A stretch of 12,807 nucleotides of DNA from the NCBI GenBank assembly GCA_030608985.1, contig JAUWDC010000007.1, forward strand, positions 1 to 12,807. Reading direction: 5' to 3'. Under the pieces are notes generated by a model, which saw only the letters and a list, made by a program, of their open reading frames with translations, was not told where the DNA came from and did no database searches. This DNA is from Desulfobia sp. Lineage in GTDB: Bacteria > Desulfobacterota > Desulfobulbia > Desulfobulbales > SURF-16. Each line of letters starts with the position of its first letter. Position 1 is the first letter of the stretch. The position numbers and the translations under genes are program-made. This document shows positions 6,948 through 12,807 of this stretch, one piece after another.

Positions 6948-7877
6948 TTAACACCCAAATGCTTTCTGAAGGTTTGGAACGGTCTGTTTTTTACGGCTCA
7001 TCATACCGTCAATCCACATGGAATTTCCTTCAAGTTTACCATCAAAAGCGCCTTCGATGAGTGAAGTATCATCTGAAACGATCATCAGATCTGTTCCTTC
7101 TTTTACAACGTCAGTGAGCATCAGCAGTACAGAATGACGGCCATCTGCTTTTACTTCCTGCAGTGTTTTGTAAAGATCATCACGAATATCAGCAACCTGG
7201 TCAAGAGTTGCAAGTTCTAATTGGCCAACGCCAATTTTATTCCCTTTCATATCAAAGTCTTTGTAATCACGAAATACCAGATCTTTCATCGGTACGCCGG
7301 CGACTGCAGACTTAGCTTTCAGCATATCCATGAACAGTGAATCAGTATCATCAACACCAGCAATAACTTTGAGCTCAGCAACAGCAGCCTTATCAGCATC
7401 GGTGCAGGTAGGTGACTTGAAGTTAACAGTGTCACTCAGGATAGCGCACAACATACCGCCGGCAATATCTTTCGGAATATCGATATTATTGATTTTGTAC
7501 ATCTGGTTCAACACTGTTCCAGTACAGCCAACGGGCTGCGCATTGAAAAGAATTGGCATATTAGTGGTGACATCACCGATTTTATGATGATCAACAATGG
7601 CAACAACCTCAGCATCGCCTAAATTGGCGGGAGCCTGGGCAATATCACTGAAATCTACCAAAGCAACCTGTTTACCAGCCACATCAGTCAGTTCCTGAGG
7701 AGCAGCTAGTCCAAATTTCTCAAGAACTATTTTACTCTCAGGGTTCAGTTTATCAGCAGTTGTCTGCATACAAGCAACAGCATCCTGGCCTTGGGCATTT
7801 AACAGGTTAGCAAAAGCAATGGCCGCAGTAACAGAATCGGTATCAGGGTTTGAATGACCTACTACTAAAATAGACAT
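6948..7877 (-). CDS. ppaC: Manganese-dependent inorganic pyrophosphatase (family II)
   Basis: The 309-residue product is a family II pyrophosphatase of the DHH superfamily, which splits pyrophosphate to two phosphates in the cytoplasm using Mn2+ or Co2+. Metal and substrate residues are all present: H8, D12 and D14 in GHSNPDTDS, D75 in VDFSD, the DHH motif at 96-98 and D149 in ILSDT. The C-terminal substrate motif SRKKQ is at 294-298. Length is that of the short form without CBS or DRTGG regulatory domains. AGGAGG (complement of 7886-7891) precedes the ATG by 8 nt. In sulfate reducers removal of pyrophosphate pulls sulfate activation by ATP sulfurylase forward, which fits the inferred host. 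The gene stands alone with its own promoter. Confidence 0.97.
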   Translation of the reverse strand: MSILVVGHSNPDTDSVTAAIAFANLLNAQGQDAVACMQTTADKLNPESKIVLEKFGLAAPQELTDVAGKQVALVDFSDIAQAPANLGDAEVVAIVDHHKIGDVTTNMPILFNAQPVGCTGTVLNQMYKINNIDIPKDIAGGMLCAILSDTVNFKSPTCTDADKAAVAELKVIAGVDDTDSLFMDMLKAKSAVAGVPMKDLVFRDYKDFDMKGNKIGVGQLELATLDQVADIRDDLYKTLQEVKADGRHSVLLMLTDVVKEGTDLMIVSDDTSLIEGAFDGKLEGNSMWIDGMMSRKKQTVPNLQKAFGC

Positions 7878-8009
7878 AACTACATCCTCCTTTGAACTAA
7901 TTTCTAAAATTTATTCTATACTTCAAAACAAAGCTCGGTTACAGTATTTGATATCAACTCCAGCTTGCAGAGTGGTATCTCTTACTCACAAAATGAATAC
8001 ATCCTCAGT

Positions 8010-8038
8010 TGTATAGTTCCAATAAAATTGAGAGTCAA
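8010..8038 (-). promoter_or_regulatory. Sigma70-type promoter for ppaC
   Basis: On the minus strand TTGACT (8038-8033) and TATACA (8015-8010) are separated by exactly 17 bases. Transcription would start near 8003 and leave a leader of about 125 nt before the ppaC ATG. No riboswitch was recognised in that leader. Confidence 0.6.
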
Positions 8039-8088
8039 GTAGAAAAATTATTTTTGCTTATCTTTGACGTATTCGTAAAAAGTCTTTT

Positions 8089-8198
8089 TCTCACCACAGA
8101 GCACACAGAGATGCCCTAAAGGAAATGCCCTTGGGGTGCACAGAGGTAACTGTTTGTAATAAAAAAGATTTCTCTGTGGTCTCTGTGCCCTCTGTGGT
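8089..8198 (+). repeat. CACAGAG-type palindromic repeat, copy 2
   Basis: An imperfect palindrome opening TCTCACCACAGAGCACACAG and closing with CTCTGTGGTCTCTGTGCC and CTCTGTGGT. It is the same family as 2864-2973 in opposite orientation. The central part holds an AAATGCCCTTGGGGTGCAC block shared in altered form with copy 1. It lies in the 419-bp gap between divergent ppaC and gph, just upstream of the ppaC promoter. The remainder of that gap (8199-8296) shows nothing recognisable. Confidence 0.75.
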
Positions 8199-8296
8199 TA
8201 ATTTAAAGTTTTTCCGACTTCATTATCTGTAACAAAAGCAATCAACGCTCATTGCTTCACCCAATCACCGCAACACATCAACTTTTGGTGAAAACA

Positions 8297-8953
8297 ATGT
8301 CTACCATACAAGCAATAATATTTGACCTGGACGGCACTTTGCTCAATACCCTGGATGATCTCGCTGATTCAATGAACAGGGTGCTTAGCAGTCTCGGATA
8401 TCCAACCCACATCACTGAAGCATATAAGTATTTTGTCGGGGATGGCATAGAAAAACTAGCCCATCGTGTTCTTCCTCCACCTGAAAGAAGTGAAGAAGCT
8501 ATCAATATATGTGTTGCCGCCATGAAAGAAAATTATGGTCGGCATTGGATGGATCAGACACGACTGTATGATGGAATTGAAGGAATGTTAACAGCGTTGA
8601 CGAACCGCGACATTCAACTCGCCATCCTGTCCAATAAACCACACCCTTTCACCGAGATAACAGTTTCTCATTATTTTGACAGATGGAATTTCGCTGAAGT
8701 GGCAGGGGCTGTATCGGACATTCCCCCAAAACCGGACCCTGCCGGGGCAATTCGGATAATTAAGAAAATGGATATACCTGCTGAGAATTTCCTTTATCTG
8801 GGAGACACGAGTACGGATATGAAAACTGCACATGGGGCGGGAATATCAGCTATAGGCGCACTTTGGGGGTTTCGAACTGAGTCGGAGCTACTTGAGAGCG
8901 GAGCAAGGGCTGTAATTTCAAATCCAGCGGAAATTTTCAACCATATTTATTAA
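8297..8953 (+). CDS. gph: HAD-family phosphatase, phosphoglycolate phosphatase-like
   Basis: From ATG 8297 the product has 218 residues and the four HAD motifs: DLDGT (10-14, nucleophile D10 and acid D12), S112-N113 in LSNK, K145 in PPKPDP, and GDTSTD (169-174). The helical cap between motifs I and II (about 15-90) has the C1 type of phosphoglycolate phosphatase, which dephosphorylates 2-phosphoglycolate arising from oxidative DNA damage or oxygenase side reactions. The family also contains pyrophosphatase and nucleotidase relatives, so the substrate is not certain. A TTG in frame at 8252 would add 15 residues that match nothing; the ATG directly before STIQAIIFDLDGT is preferred. The ribosome site is poor. 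The stop codon lies inside the terminator hairpin shared with the convergent AP2 gene. Confidence 0.88.
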   Translation: MSTIQAIIFDLDGTLLNTLDDLADSMNRVLSSLGYPTHITEAYKYFVGDGIEKLAHRVLPPPERSEEAINICVAAMKENYGRHWMDQTRLYDGIEGMLTALTNRDIQLAILSNKPHPFTEITVSHYFDRWNFAEVAGAVSDIPPKPDPAGAIRIIKKMDIPAENFLYLGDTSTDMKTAHGAGISAIGALWGFRTESELLESGARAVISNPAEIFNHIY

Positions 8954-8993
8954 GTGGTGAATATGGAGACCAGCTCTATATCACCACTTAATA
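8948..8993. terminator. Bidirectional hairpin between gph and the AP2-domain gene
   Basis: Perfect 13-bp arms TATTAAGTGGTGA (8948-8960) and TCACCACTTAATA (8981-8993), with further pairing of GAG/CTC inside the loop. It contains the gph stop codon and ends 10 nt before the 3' end of the convergent gene, the usual place for a two-way terminator. Long T runs are missing, so termination strength is uncertain. Confidence 0.6.
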
Positions 8994-9003
8994 AGAGTCT
9001 CAA

Positions 9004-9441
9004 TTAAGAAGCCAACCTTTCAGCTTCTTTTTCTTTTCTGATCTCGCAGGCTTTGGCAAATGCATCTTTTCTGCCATGCTTCCTAATAGAAACAGATGTC
9101 TTGCCCTGTTTACCATCACCTTTCACCCAACTAACTTCGTAACGATTGAGAATATCATTCAGTCTTACACCAACGACACCGGTCTGTGTATTACTGACGG
9201 TAACGATATGTCTGTCCGTTCTCTGCTTGCCGATGCGGACTTCAACCTCATCACGCCACGTAATGGCCGCGAGAAGACTTGAGGACTTTCCACCGCATTT
9301 CCCATCTGAGAAAAATTTTGAATGGGTTTTCCCAAAGTACCGCACACGCACATACCATCCATGAGTTCTTTTTGATTCTTGATCGATGCGAGAAATGTCC
9401 TTATGCTTCCCTTGTAAAATTTTGTCCTTTTTCGTTGTCAT
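9004..9441 (-). CDS. AP2-domain DNA-binding-like protein
   Basis: From ATG 9441 the product is a very basic protein of 145 residues with two tandem modules resembling AP2/ERF-type DNA-binding domains. The first spans about 16-70 (GWYVRVRYFGKTHSKFF, then a helix with AITWRDEVE). The second spans about 86-140 (TGVVGVRLND..RYEVSW...KTSVSIRKHG, then AFAKACEIRKEKE). Bacterial and phage AP2 domains often accompany integrases or homing nucleases; here no nuclease or recombinase partner is present. A GTG at 9450 would add three residues, but the GGAAGAGAG ribosome-like sequence sits 8 nt before the ATG, which is preferred. The role could be a small transcription regulator or a relic of a mobile element. 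The gene is isolated, with an AT-rich palindrome-bearing region upstream. Family assignment is moderately sure, function unknown. Confidence 0.7.
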   Translation of the reverse strand: MTTKKDKILQGKHKDISRIDQESKRTHGWYVRVRYFGKTHSKFFSDGKCGGKSSSLLAAITWRDEVEVRIGKQRTDRHIVTVSNTQTGVVGVRLNDILNRYEVSWVKGDGKQGKTSVSIRKHGRKDAFAKACEIRKEKEAERLAS

Positions 9442-9508
9442 AACATTCACTCTCTTCCCGTCTGAAAAAATTCATATTAAGAAACAATATGTTCTTCAAA
9501 ACATTTTT

Positions 9509-9581
9509 TTACTAAAATTTTATATAATAACCAGACTAGCAACTACACCAGAAACATGGTAAAATTTTACTATTTTAGTAA
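9509..9581. promoter_or_regulatory. AT-rich inverted-repeat cluster upstream of the AP2-domain gene
   Basis: A 10-bp inverted pair, TTACTAAAAT (9509-9518) and ATTTTAGTAA (9572-9581), surrounds a 12-bp perfect palindrome GTAAAATTTTAC (9559-9570); another, TAAAATTTTA, overlaps the first arm at 9513-9522. It lies 68-140 bp upstream of the AP2 gene start, in the 308-bp gap (9451-9758) shared with divergent mazG. It could be an operator, but AT-rich DNA gives such palindromes easily. No clear promoter was found in the gap and no ribosome site precedes mazG. Confidence 0.35.
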
Positions 9582-9758
9582 TTAATATAGTTTCTAAATT
9601 GCTTGTCTGCGAGTGCTTATACCAAAGAGTGTCTTAAAAATGCAGCCGCCTAACATTTCATTTTCCCTTTAGATTAAAAATAAGTATTAATCCTTAATTG
9701 TCCATACCACAAAGTGTGATATTTTTTCAACTGTAAACCTTTTCTTCTAACATATACT

Positions 9759-10502
9759 ATGAATACCGATTCCGCTCCACAAAAATTTAAAGAACTTCTT
9801 GAGATAGTTTCAAAATTAAGGTCTCCTGACGGCTGTCCATGGGACAAAAAACAGACACCTGAAAGTATGAAACCTTATCTCTTGGAAGAGACCCATGAAC
9901 TGGCAGAAGCAATAGATAGCAATATGCCTGATCATATTAAAGAGGAACTAGGAGATCTATTTTTTCAGCTCAGCCTTATTAGTCTCATGTATGAAGAACA
10001 GGAGAAATTCACCGTATCTGATGCACTGCAGGCAATCAGCGAGAAAATGATCCGACGTCACCCCCATGTGTTTGAAAATAAATCTTTTTCTTCCCCTGAA
10101 GAATTAAGACAAAACTGGATGAAGATTAAATCTGAAGAAAAAAAGAAAGCTCAGGTTTCTTCCAGTAACCTGGATGTGCCAAAATCTCTTCCCGCCCTGA
10201 GCAGAGCACAGCAGGTCATTCACCGGGCGGCGAGGAGCGGGTTTCACAGGCATGGGAGTTCTTCTCTCATGTCAGATATCTCCAGCAAAACAGAACTGCT
10301 TTCCAAGGCCGTAGACAAAAAACAACAAGAAGAAATTCGCCGTTTCCTTGGAGAAACCCTATTTATGCTTGTAGAATTAGGTCGACTTTTTGAGTTGTAT
10401 TGCGAAGATATTCTTCAGGAAACAACAACCGGTTTTGTAAAAAAATATCATAAAATGGAAAAACCGGTGCTGGATAACACCGGGAAGAAACTAAACGATT
10501 GA
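9759..10502 (+). CDS. mazG: MazG nucleoside triphosphate pyrophosphohydrolase
   Basis: The 247-residue protein has the two-domain MazG layout and would hydrolyse (d)NTPs to NMP and pyrophosphate, cleaning the pool of abnormal nucleotides or lowering (p)ppGpp-linked stress. The N-terminal domain is complete: LRSPDGCPWD (20-29), the Mg2+ motif EExxE (E43, E44, E47) and EExxD (E62, E63, D66), then RRHPHVF (99-105). The C-terminal domain keeps the fold signature (RAQQVIHRAARSGF and ETLFMLVELGRL), but the places of its EExxE and EExxD motifs read SKTEL and RFLGE, so this second site looks dead. It precedes the ribosomal operon by 121 bp in the same direction; pyrophosphate it releases could be taken by PpaC. 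No Shine-Dalgarno sequence is visible before the ATG. Confidence 0.94.
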   Translation: MNTDSAPQKFKELLEIVSKLRSPDGCPWDKKQTPESMKPYLLEETHELAEAIDSNMPDHIKEELGDLFFQLSLISLMYEEQEKFTVSDALQAISEKMIRRHPHVFENKSFSSPEELRQNWMKIKSEEKKKAQVSSSNLDVPKSLPALSRAQQVIHRAARSGFHRHGSSSLMSDISSKTELLSKAVDKKQQEEIRRFLGETLFMLVELGRLFELYCEDILQETTTGFVKKYHKMEKPVLDNTGKKLND

Positions 10503-10623
10503 CAGGTGCCCAACTTGCATGGTATCAAATTCTTCTTATTTTTTTAATTTTCTCGTTTCTCCTTGCTCTCTCATAAGTAGAGTCAACGTAACGAGGGCCT
10601 TTAATGACCATAAGGAGGATTCC

Positions 10624-11025
10624 ATGCGAAGGTACGAAACAATTTCTATCATCAGAGCGTCTGTCGGAGATGAAGAAATCGAAGCTATCAACCAACGATC
10701 TATTTCCATTATCGAAGGTGATGGCGGCTCTATTGTCAAAGTAGATAAATGGGGACTGAAAACCCTTGCTTATCTTATAAAAAAAGAACCGCAGGGTTAT
10801 TATGTGTACATGGACTACGGTGCAACCGCTGCCGCAGTAACTGAAATGGAAAGACAATTCAAAATTGATGATCGTCTATTAAAATTCATGACTGTCAAAC
10901 TTGACAATGTTTTTGATCCTGAAGCTATACAGGCTGAAGCAGAGGCGGCGGCCAAAGCTGCTGAGGCCAAAGCACAAGAAAGCGAAATAGCTGACAGTAA
11001 AACAGAAGATGAAAACAAAGAATAA
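10624..11025 (+). CDS. rpsF: 30S ribosomal protein S6
   Basis: The 133-residue product is ribosomal protein S6, which binds the central domain of 16S rRNA as a heterodimer with S18, encoded next. The start MRRYETISIIR and the core IVKVDKWGLKTLAYLIKKEPQGYYVYMDYGA are characteristic. After residue 100 there is an Ala/Glu-rich, probably disordered tail (EAIQAEAEAAAKAAEAKAQ onward) as in many deltaproteobacterial S6 proteins. The ATG at 10624 is fixed by AAGGAGG at 10612-10618 with 5-nt spacing; the open frame extending upstream is not coding. I could not recognise the known S6-S18 autoregulatory leader structure in 10503-10623. The stop codon lies within an 8-bp flanking repeat of the element that follows. 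Confidence 0.97.
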   Translation: MRRYETISIIRASVGDEEIEAINQRSISIIEGDGGSIVKVDKWGLKTLAYLIKKEPQGYYVYMDYGATAAAVTEMERQFKIDDRLLKFMTVKLDNVFDPEAIQAEAEAAAKAAEAKAQESEIADSKTEDENKE

Positions 11026-11027
11026 TT

Positions 11028-11181
11028 GGTAACTGTTCAGTAGCACCCCATCTTCGCCCATTTCGGCCTTCTCGAATAGCACTAGTATGCTTCGAAGTCC
11101 CAAATGAACGAATATGAGGCACTACATAACAGTTACGGTTCGGTGGAAGTGCCGGTTTTTCGGCCCCACTTGAACAGTTAC
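11028..11181 (+). mobile_element. MITE-like element inserted between rpsF and rpsR
   Basis: Perfect 11-bp terminal inverted repeats GTAACTGTTCA (11029-11039) and TGAACAGTTAC (11171-11181) enclose about 130 bp with no coding capacity. Outside them the 8-bp sequence GAATAATT occurs on both sides (11020-11027 and 11182-11189), as expected for a target-site duplication. The interior includes a second AACAGTTAC (11128-11136) and a hairpin with AAGTGCCG and CGGC-CC-CACTT arms (11147-11171). No transposase is in the window, so movement would need one encoded elsewhere. The rpsF-rpsR message must be transcribed through it. Confidence 0.75.
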
Positions 11182-11214
11182 GAATAATTAATTCAGAAGC
11201 AGGATGACAACATC

Positions 11215-11448
11215 ATGAAAAAGAAAAAAATATTCCATCGTCGCAAAGTCTGCCGTTTCTGTGTAGATCAAGATATGGTTATTGATTATAAAGATATAAG
11301 GGTATTAAGAGGATCTTTGACCGAACGAGGCAAAATTATACCACGCCGGATCTATGGAACATGCGCTAAACACCAGCGCCAATTAACTGAAGCTGTTAAA
11401 AGGGCCCGGCAGATCGCCTTGCTTCCATATACCGGACCAGCATTTTAG
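11215..11448 (+). CDS. rpsR: 30S ribosomal protein S18
   Basis: The 77-residue product is S18, partner of S6 in the small-subunit platform. The basic start [16 protein letters not shown], the core [23 protein letters not shown] and [10 protein letters not shown] with the basic C-terminal helix are all typical. It is a zinc-ribbon type: CRFC (C13, C16) plus the Cys and His of GTCAKH can bind a metal. A short ribosome site (AGGA at 11201-11204) precedes ATG 11215 by 10 nt. The unusually long 189-bp gap from rpsF is explained by the inserted element, and the stop codon is the first part of another repeat element. Confidence 0.97.
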   Translation: MKKKKIFHRRKVCRFCVDQDMVIDYKDIRVLRGSLTERGKIIPRRIYGTCAKHQRQLTEAVKRARQIALLPYTGPAF

Positions 11449-11567
11449 TGCCTTACAGCTTATTTAGTGTATAAAGATAAAAGAAATAAAATGGCTGCTT
11501 TTAACAATAAAACTGCGCCTACGGTTAAGGCACTTATCCCCCTCAAGGGGGGACTGGAAAGAGTCCC
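11446..11567 (+). repeat. Short dispersed repeat element, copy 2 (122 bp)
   Basis: Second copy, in opposite orientation, of the element at 2339-2462. It opens with TAGTGCCTTA (11446-11455), whose TAG is the rpsR stop, repeats that motif inverted at 11526-11535, and ends with the conserved 41-base block 11527-11567. That block can fold into CCCCCT/AGGGGG and GGGACT/AGTCCC hairpins. It fills most of the gap before the DUF2232 gene and codes for nothing visible. Confidence 0.7.
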
Positions 11568-11601
11568 GTTCACTCGGGGTTAGTGCTCGTTCGGTGGATG
11601 C

Positions 11602-12564
11602 ATGGCTGGAAGAAAGACTGTCGTTGCCTTGTCGCGTACTGACCTATTCAGAACTGGGATTATCTCAGCCGTTTTTATTCTTCCAGTCATATTCGGGCAA
11701 TTGGGATGGTTTCGAATTCTTATCCCATTGCCTGCTTTTTACTTTCTGCTCACCTACGGTTGGCAGAAAGGAAATACATATATAGCCACAGGAGTCTTAA
11801 CAGCAGGCGCCATTTCACTTCTACTGGGAGGAATGGCAGATTTTTTAATCTCCTGCACACTTCTTCCTGTTGGCTATACGTTGGCAAAGGCCTCCAGAGA
11901 AAAACGTTCAATTAATTATGCCGGACTCCATGCATCTGTTGCTCTTATAGTAACGTGGTGTGCCAGTGTCTTTATAATTGGTATATTTTCTCATACAAAT
12001 CCATACAGTGAGACGCTTACTGCCATAGATGGGGTCATTGCTTCAAGCGTTGAAATATATCAGCAGTCAGCAGAACTTTCTGACGAAACTGCCTACCAGC
12101 TCCAAAAAGCTATTGAGCAGATACGTCAGATAATACCGGTTATTTTCCCAGCCCTTCTGCTTACTACAATTGCTATAACTGTCTGGATAAATATTATTGC
12201 CGGGATCTGGCTGTTAACGAAACATGGCAAGCAAGGCCTGTGTCATTGGTCGGAATATGGACCGTGGCGATTACCTGATCAGCTCGTCTGGGTAATTATA
12301 GCATCAGGGGTCAGCCTTATGCTTCCAGCTCAGTTTATTAGCCGGATTGGCCTGAACCTGCTCCTGGTATTAGGCACATTATATTTTTTCCAGGGCTTAG
12401 CGGTACTCTCCTTCCTATTAGGAAAATGGGCAGTACCGAGGCCGTTTCGGATATTTGTATATGTTTTAATGTGTGTCCAGGCATACGGCATGTTTTTTTT
12501 AGCCATTTTCGGGCTGCTTGATGTCTGGATTGATTTTAGGAAAGATCGACAAGAAACTACTTGA
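11602..12564 (+). CDS. DUF2232 family integral membrane protein
   Basis: The 320-residue product is very hydrophobic, with about eight predicted membrane segments (for example near residues 17-50, 60-95, 105-128, 175-205, 228-245, 250-272 and 285-305). It fits DUF2232 (YybS-like) membrane proteins, which in Deltaproteobacteria and Firmicutes lie beside rpsF, rpsR and rplI. Position here between rpsR and rplI is the strongest evidence, since sequence motifs in this family are weak. The central loop after IFSHTNPYSET contains a helical, glutamine-rich stretch probably outside the membrane. Biochemical function is unknown; some relatives resemble ECF-type S components, which is only a structural analogy. 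GGTGGA just before ATG 11602 is a possible ribosome site. Confidence 0.82.
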   Translation: MAGRKTVVALSRTDLFRTGIISAVFILPVIFGQLGWFRILIPLPAFYFLLTYGWQKGNTYIATGVLTAGAISLLLGGMADFLISCTLLPVGYTLAKASREKRSINYAGLHASVALIVTWCASVFIIGIFSHTNPYSETLTAIDGVIASSVEIYQQSAELSDETAYQLQKAIEQIRQIIPVIFPALLLTTIAITVWINIIAGIWLLTKHGKQGLCHWSEYGPWRLPDQLVWVIIASGVSLMLPAQFISRIGLNLLLVLGTLYFFQGLAVLSFLLGKWAVPRPFRIFVYVLMCVQAYGMFFLAIFGLLDVWIDFRKDRQETT

Positions 12565-12569
12565 TTAAA

Positions 12570-12589
12570 GGTAACTGCTGAACAGTTAC
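12570..12589 (+). repeat. Short hairpin joining the two ends of the MITE
   Basis: GTAACTG (12571-12577) and CAGTTAC (12583-12589) flank CTGAA. The left part equals the left end of the element at 11028-11181, and CTGAACAGTTAC differs by one base from its right end. This could be an internally deleted copy or chance similarity. It begins 5 nt after the DUF2232 stop and lacks a T run, so it is unlikely to be a terminator. Confidence 0.5.
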
Positions 12590-12606
12590 AGTATGGTGTA
12601 TTGTCC

Positions 12607-12632
12607 AATTATTTAGTACCACCTAAATAATT
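12607..12632 (+). promoter_or_regulatory. Perfect AT-rich hairpin upstream of rplI
   Basis: AATTATTTAG (12607-12616) and CTAAATAATT (12623-12632) form a perfect 10-bp stem with a 6-base loop TACCAC, 56 nt before the rplI start. No T tract follows. It could be a processing or attenuation site in the operon, or another small repeat. Confidence 0.4.
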
Positions 12633-12688
12633 ATGATTAAAGATACTATCCATTTTTATAACTCATAAAATGTGAAGAGGAAATTATC

Positions 12689-12807
12689 ATGGAATTGATA
12701 TTACGTGAAACCATTGATACCCTGGGTGAAGAAGGCGATATCGTAAAAGTGAAAGCAGGGTATGGTCGAAACTACCTTATCCCCCAGGGAAAAGCTGTAA
12801 TGACGAC
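12689..12807 (+). CDS. rplI: 50S ribosomal protein L9, N-terminal part (cut by window edge)
   Basis: The 39 complete codons present read as the N-terminal domain of L9, which binds domain V of 23S rRNA near the base of the L1 stalk. MELILRE, followed by [18 protein letters not shown] at residues 20-37, is the family signature. The ATG at 12689 follows GAAGAGGAAA, a suitable ribosome site about 8 nt upstream. The gene continues past the right edge. Its place after rpsF, rpsR and the DUF2232 gene is the common order in Deltaproteobacteria. Confidence 0.97.
   Translation, partial: MELILRETIDTLGEEGDIVKVKAGYGRNYLIPQGKAVMT

Noticed and set aside
7878..8003. Riboswitch or manganese sensor in the ppaC leader.
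   Set aside because: No recognisable conserved fold was found; only a long leader is inferred from the promoter position.
10515..10542. Promoter for rpsF (TTGCAT, 16 bases, TATTTT).
   Set aside because: Match to consensus is poor and the T-rich tract gives such boxes by chance.

Overview
The window looks like a chromosomal segment of a mesophilic, fairly AT-rich anaerobic deltaproteobacterium (Desulfobacterota), most like a sulfate- or sulfur-metabolising Desulfobulbales-type organism. The grounds are gene content and arrangement: a DUF3786 protein with an N-terminal FeS domain, a family II (Mn-dependent) pyrophosphatase, a multihaem c-type cytochrome fused to a 5'-nucleotidase-like domain, the order rpsF-rpsR-DUF2232-rplI, and an apparent selenoprotein. 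No rRNA or tRNA gene, CRISPR array, prophage or complete insertion sequence was seen.

Layout. 1-2295 (minus strand): a YgiQ-type radical SAM protein followed after 2 nt by a tandem universal stress protein that runs off the left edge. 2549-6700 (plus): a DUF493 protein, an FeS/DUF3786 protein, RarA, and a secreted tetrahaem cytochrome whose reading frame is interrupted by a TGA, followed by a hairpin with the form of a bacterial SECIS. I read this TGA as selenocysteine, and it is the most interesting feature here. 6948-7877 (minus): Mn-dependent inorganic pyrophosphatase with a good sigma70-type promoter. 8297-8953 (plus): a phosphoglycolate-phosphatase-like HAD hydrolase, convergent with a small AP2-domain protein (9004-9441, minus). 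9759-12807 (plus): mazG, then the ribosomal operon rpsF, rpsR, DUF2232 membrane protein and rplI (cut by the right edge).

The spacers are rich in short non-coding palindromic elements. A 154-bp MITE-like element with 11-bp terminal inverted repeats and an 8-bp flanking duplication lies between rpsF and rpsR. A two-copy element of about 123 bp lies upstream of ygiQ and between rpsR and the DUF2232 gene. Two copies of a CACAGAG-type palindrome and one CACGAA-type palindrome sit in other gaps. All three spacers downstream of rpsF in the ribosomal operon carry such an element or a strong hairpin.

Functionally most of the window is housekeeping: translation (S6, S18, L9), replication repair (RarA), nucleotide and metabolite clean-up (MazG, Gph), pyrophosphate removal (which pulls sulfate activation forward in sulfate reducers) and stress response (Usp). 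The secreted cytochrome is the exception and points to a periplasmic redox role of unknown substrate.
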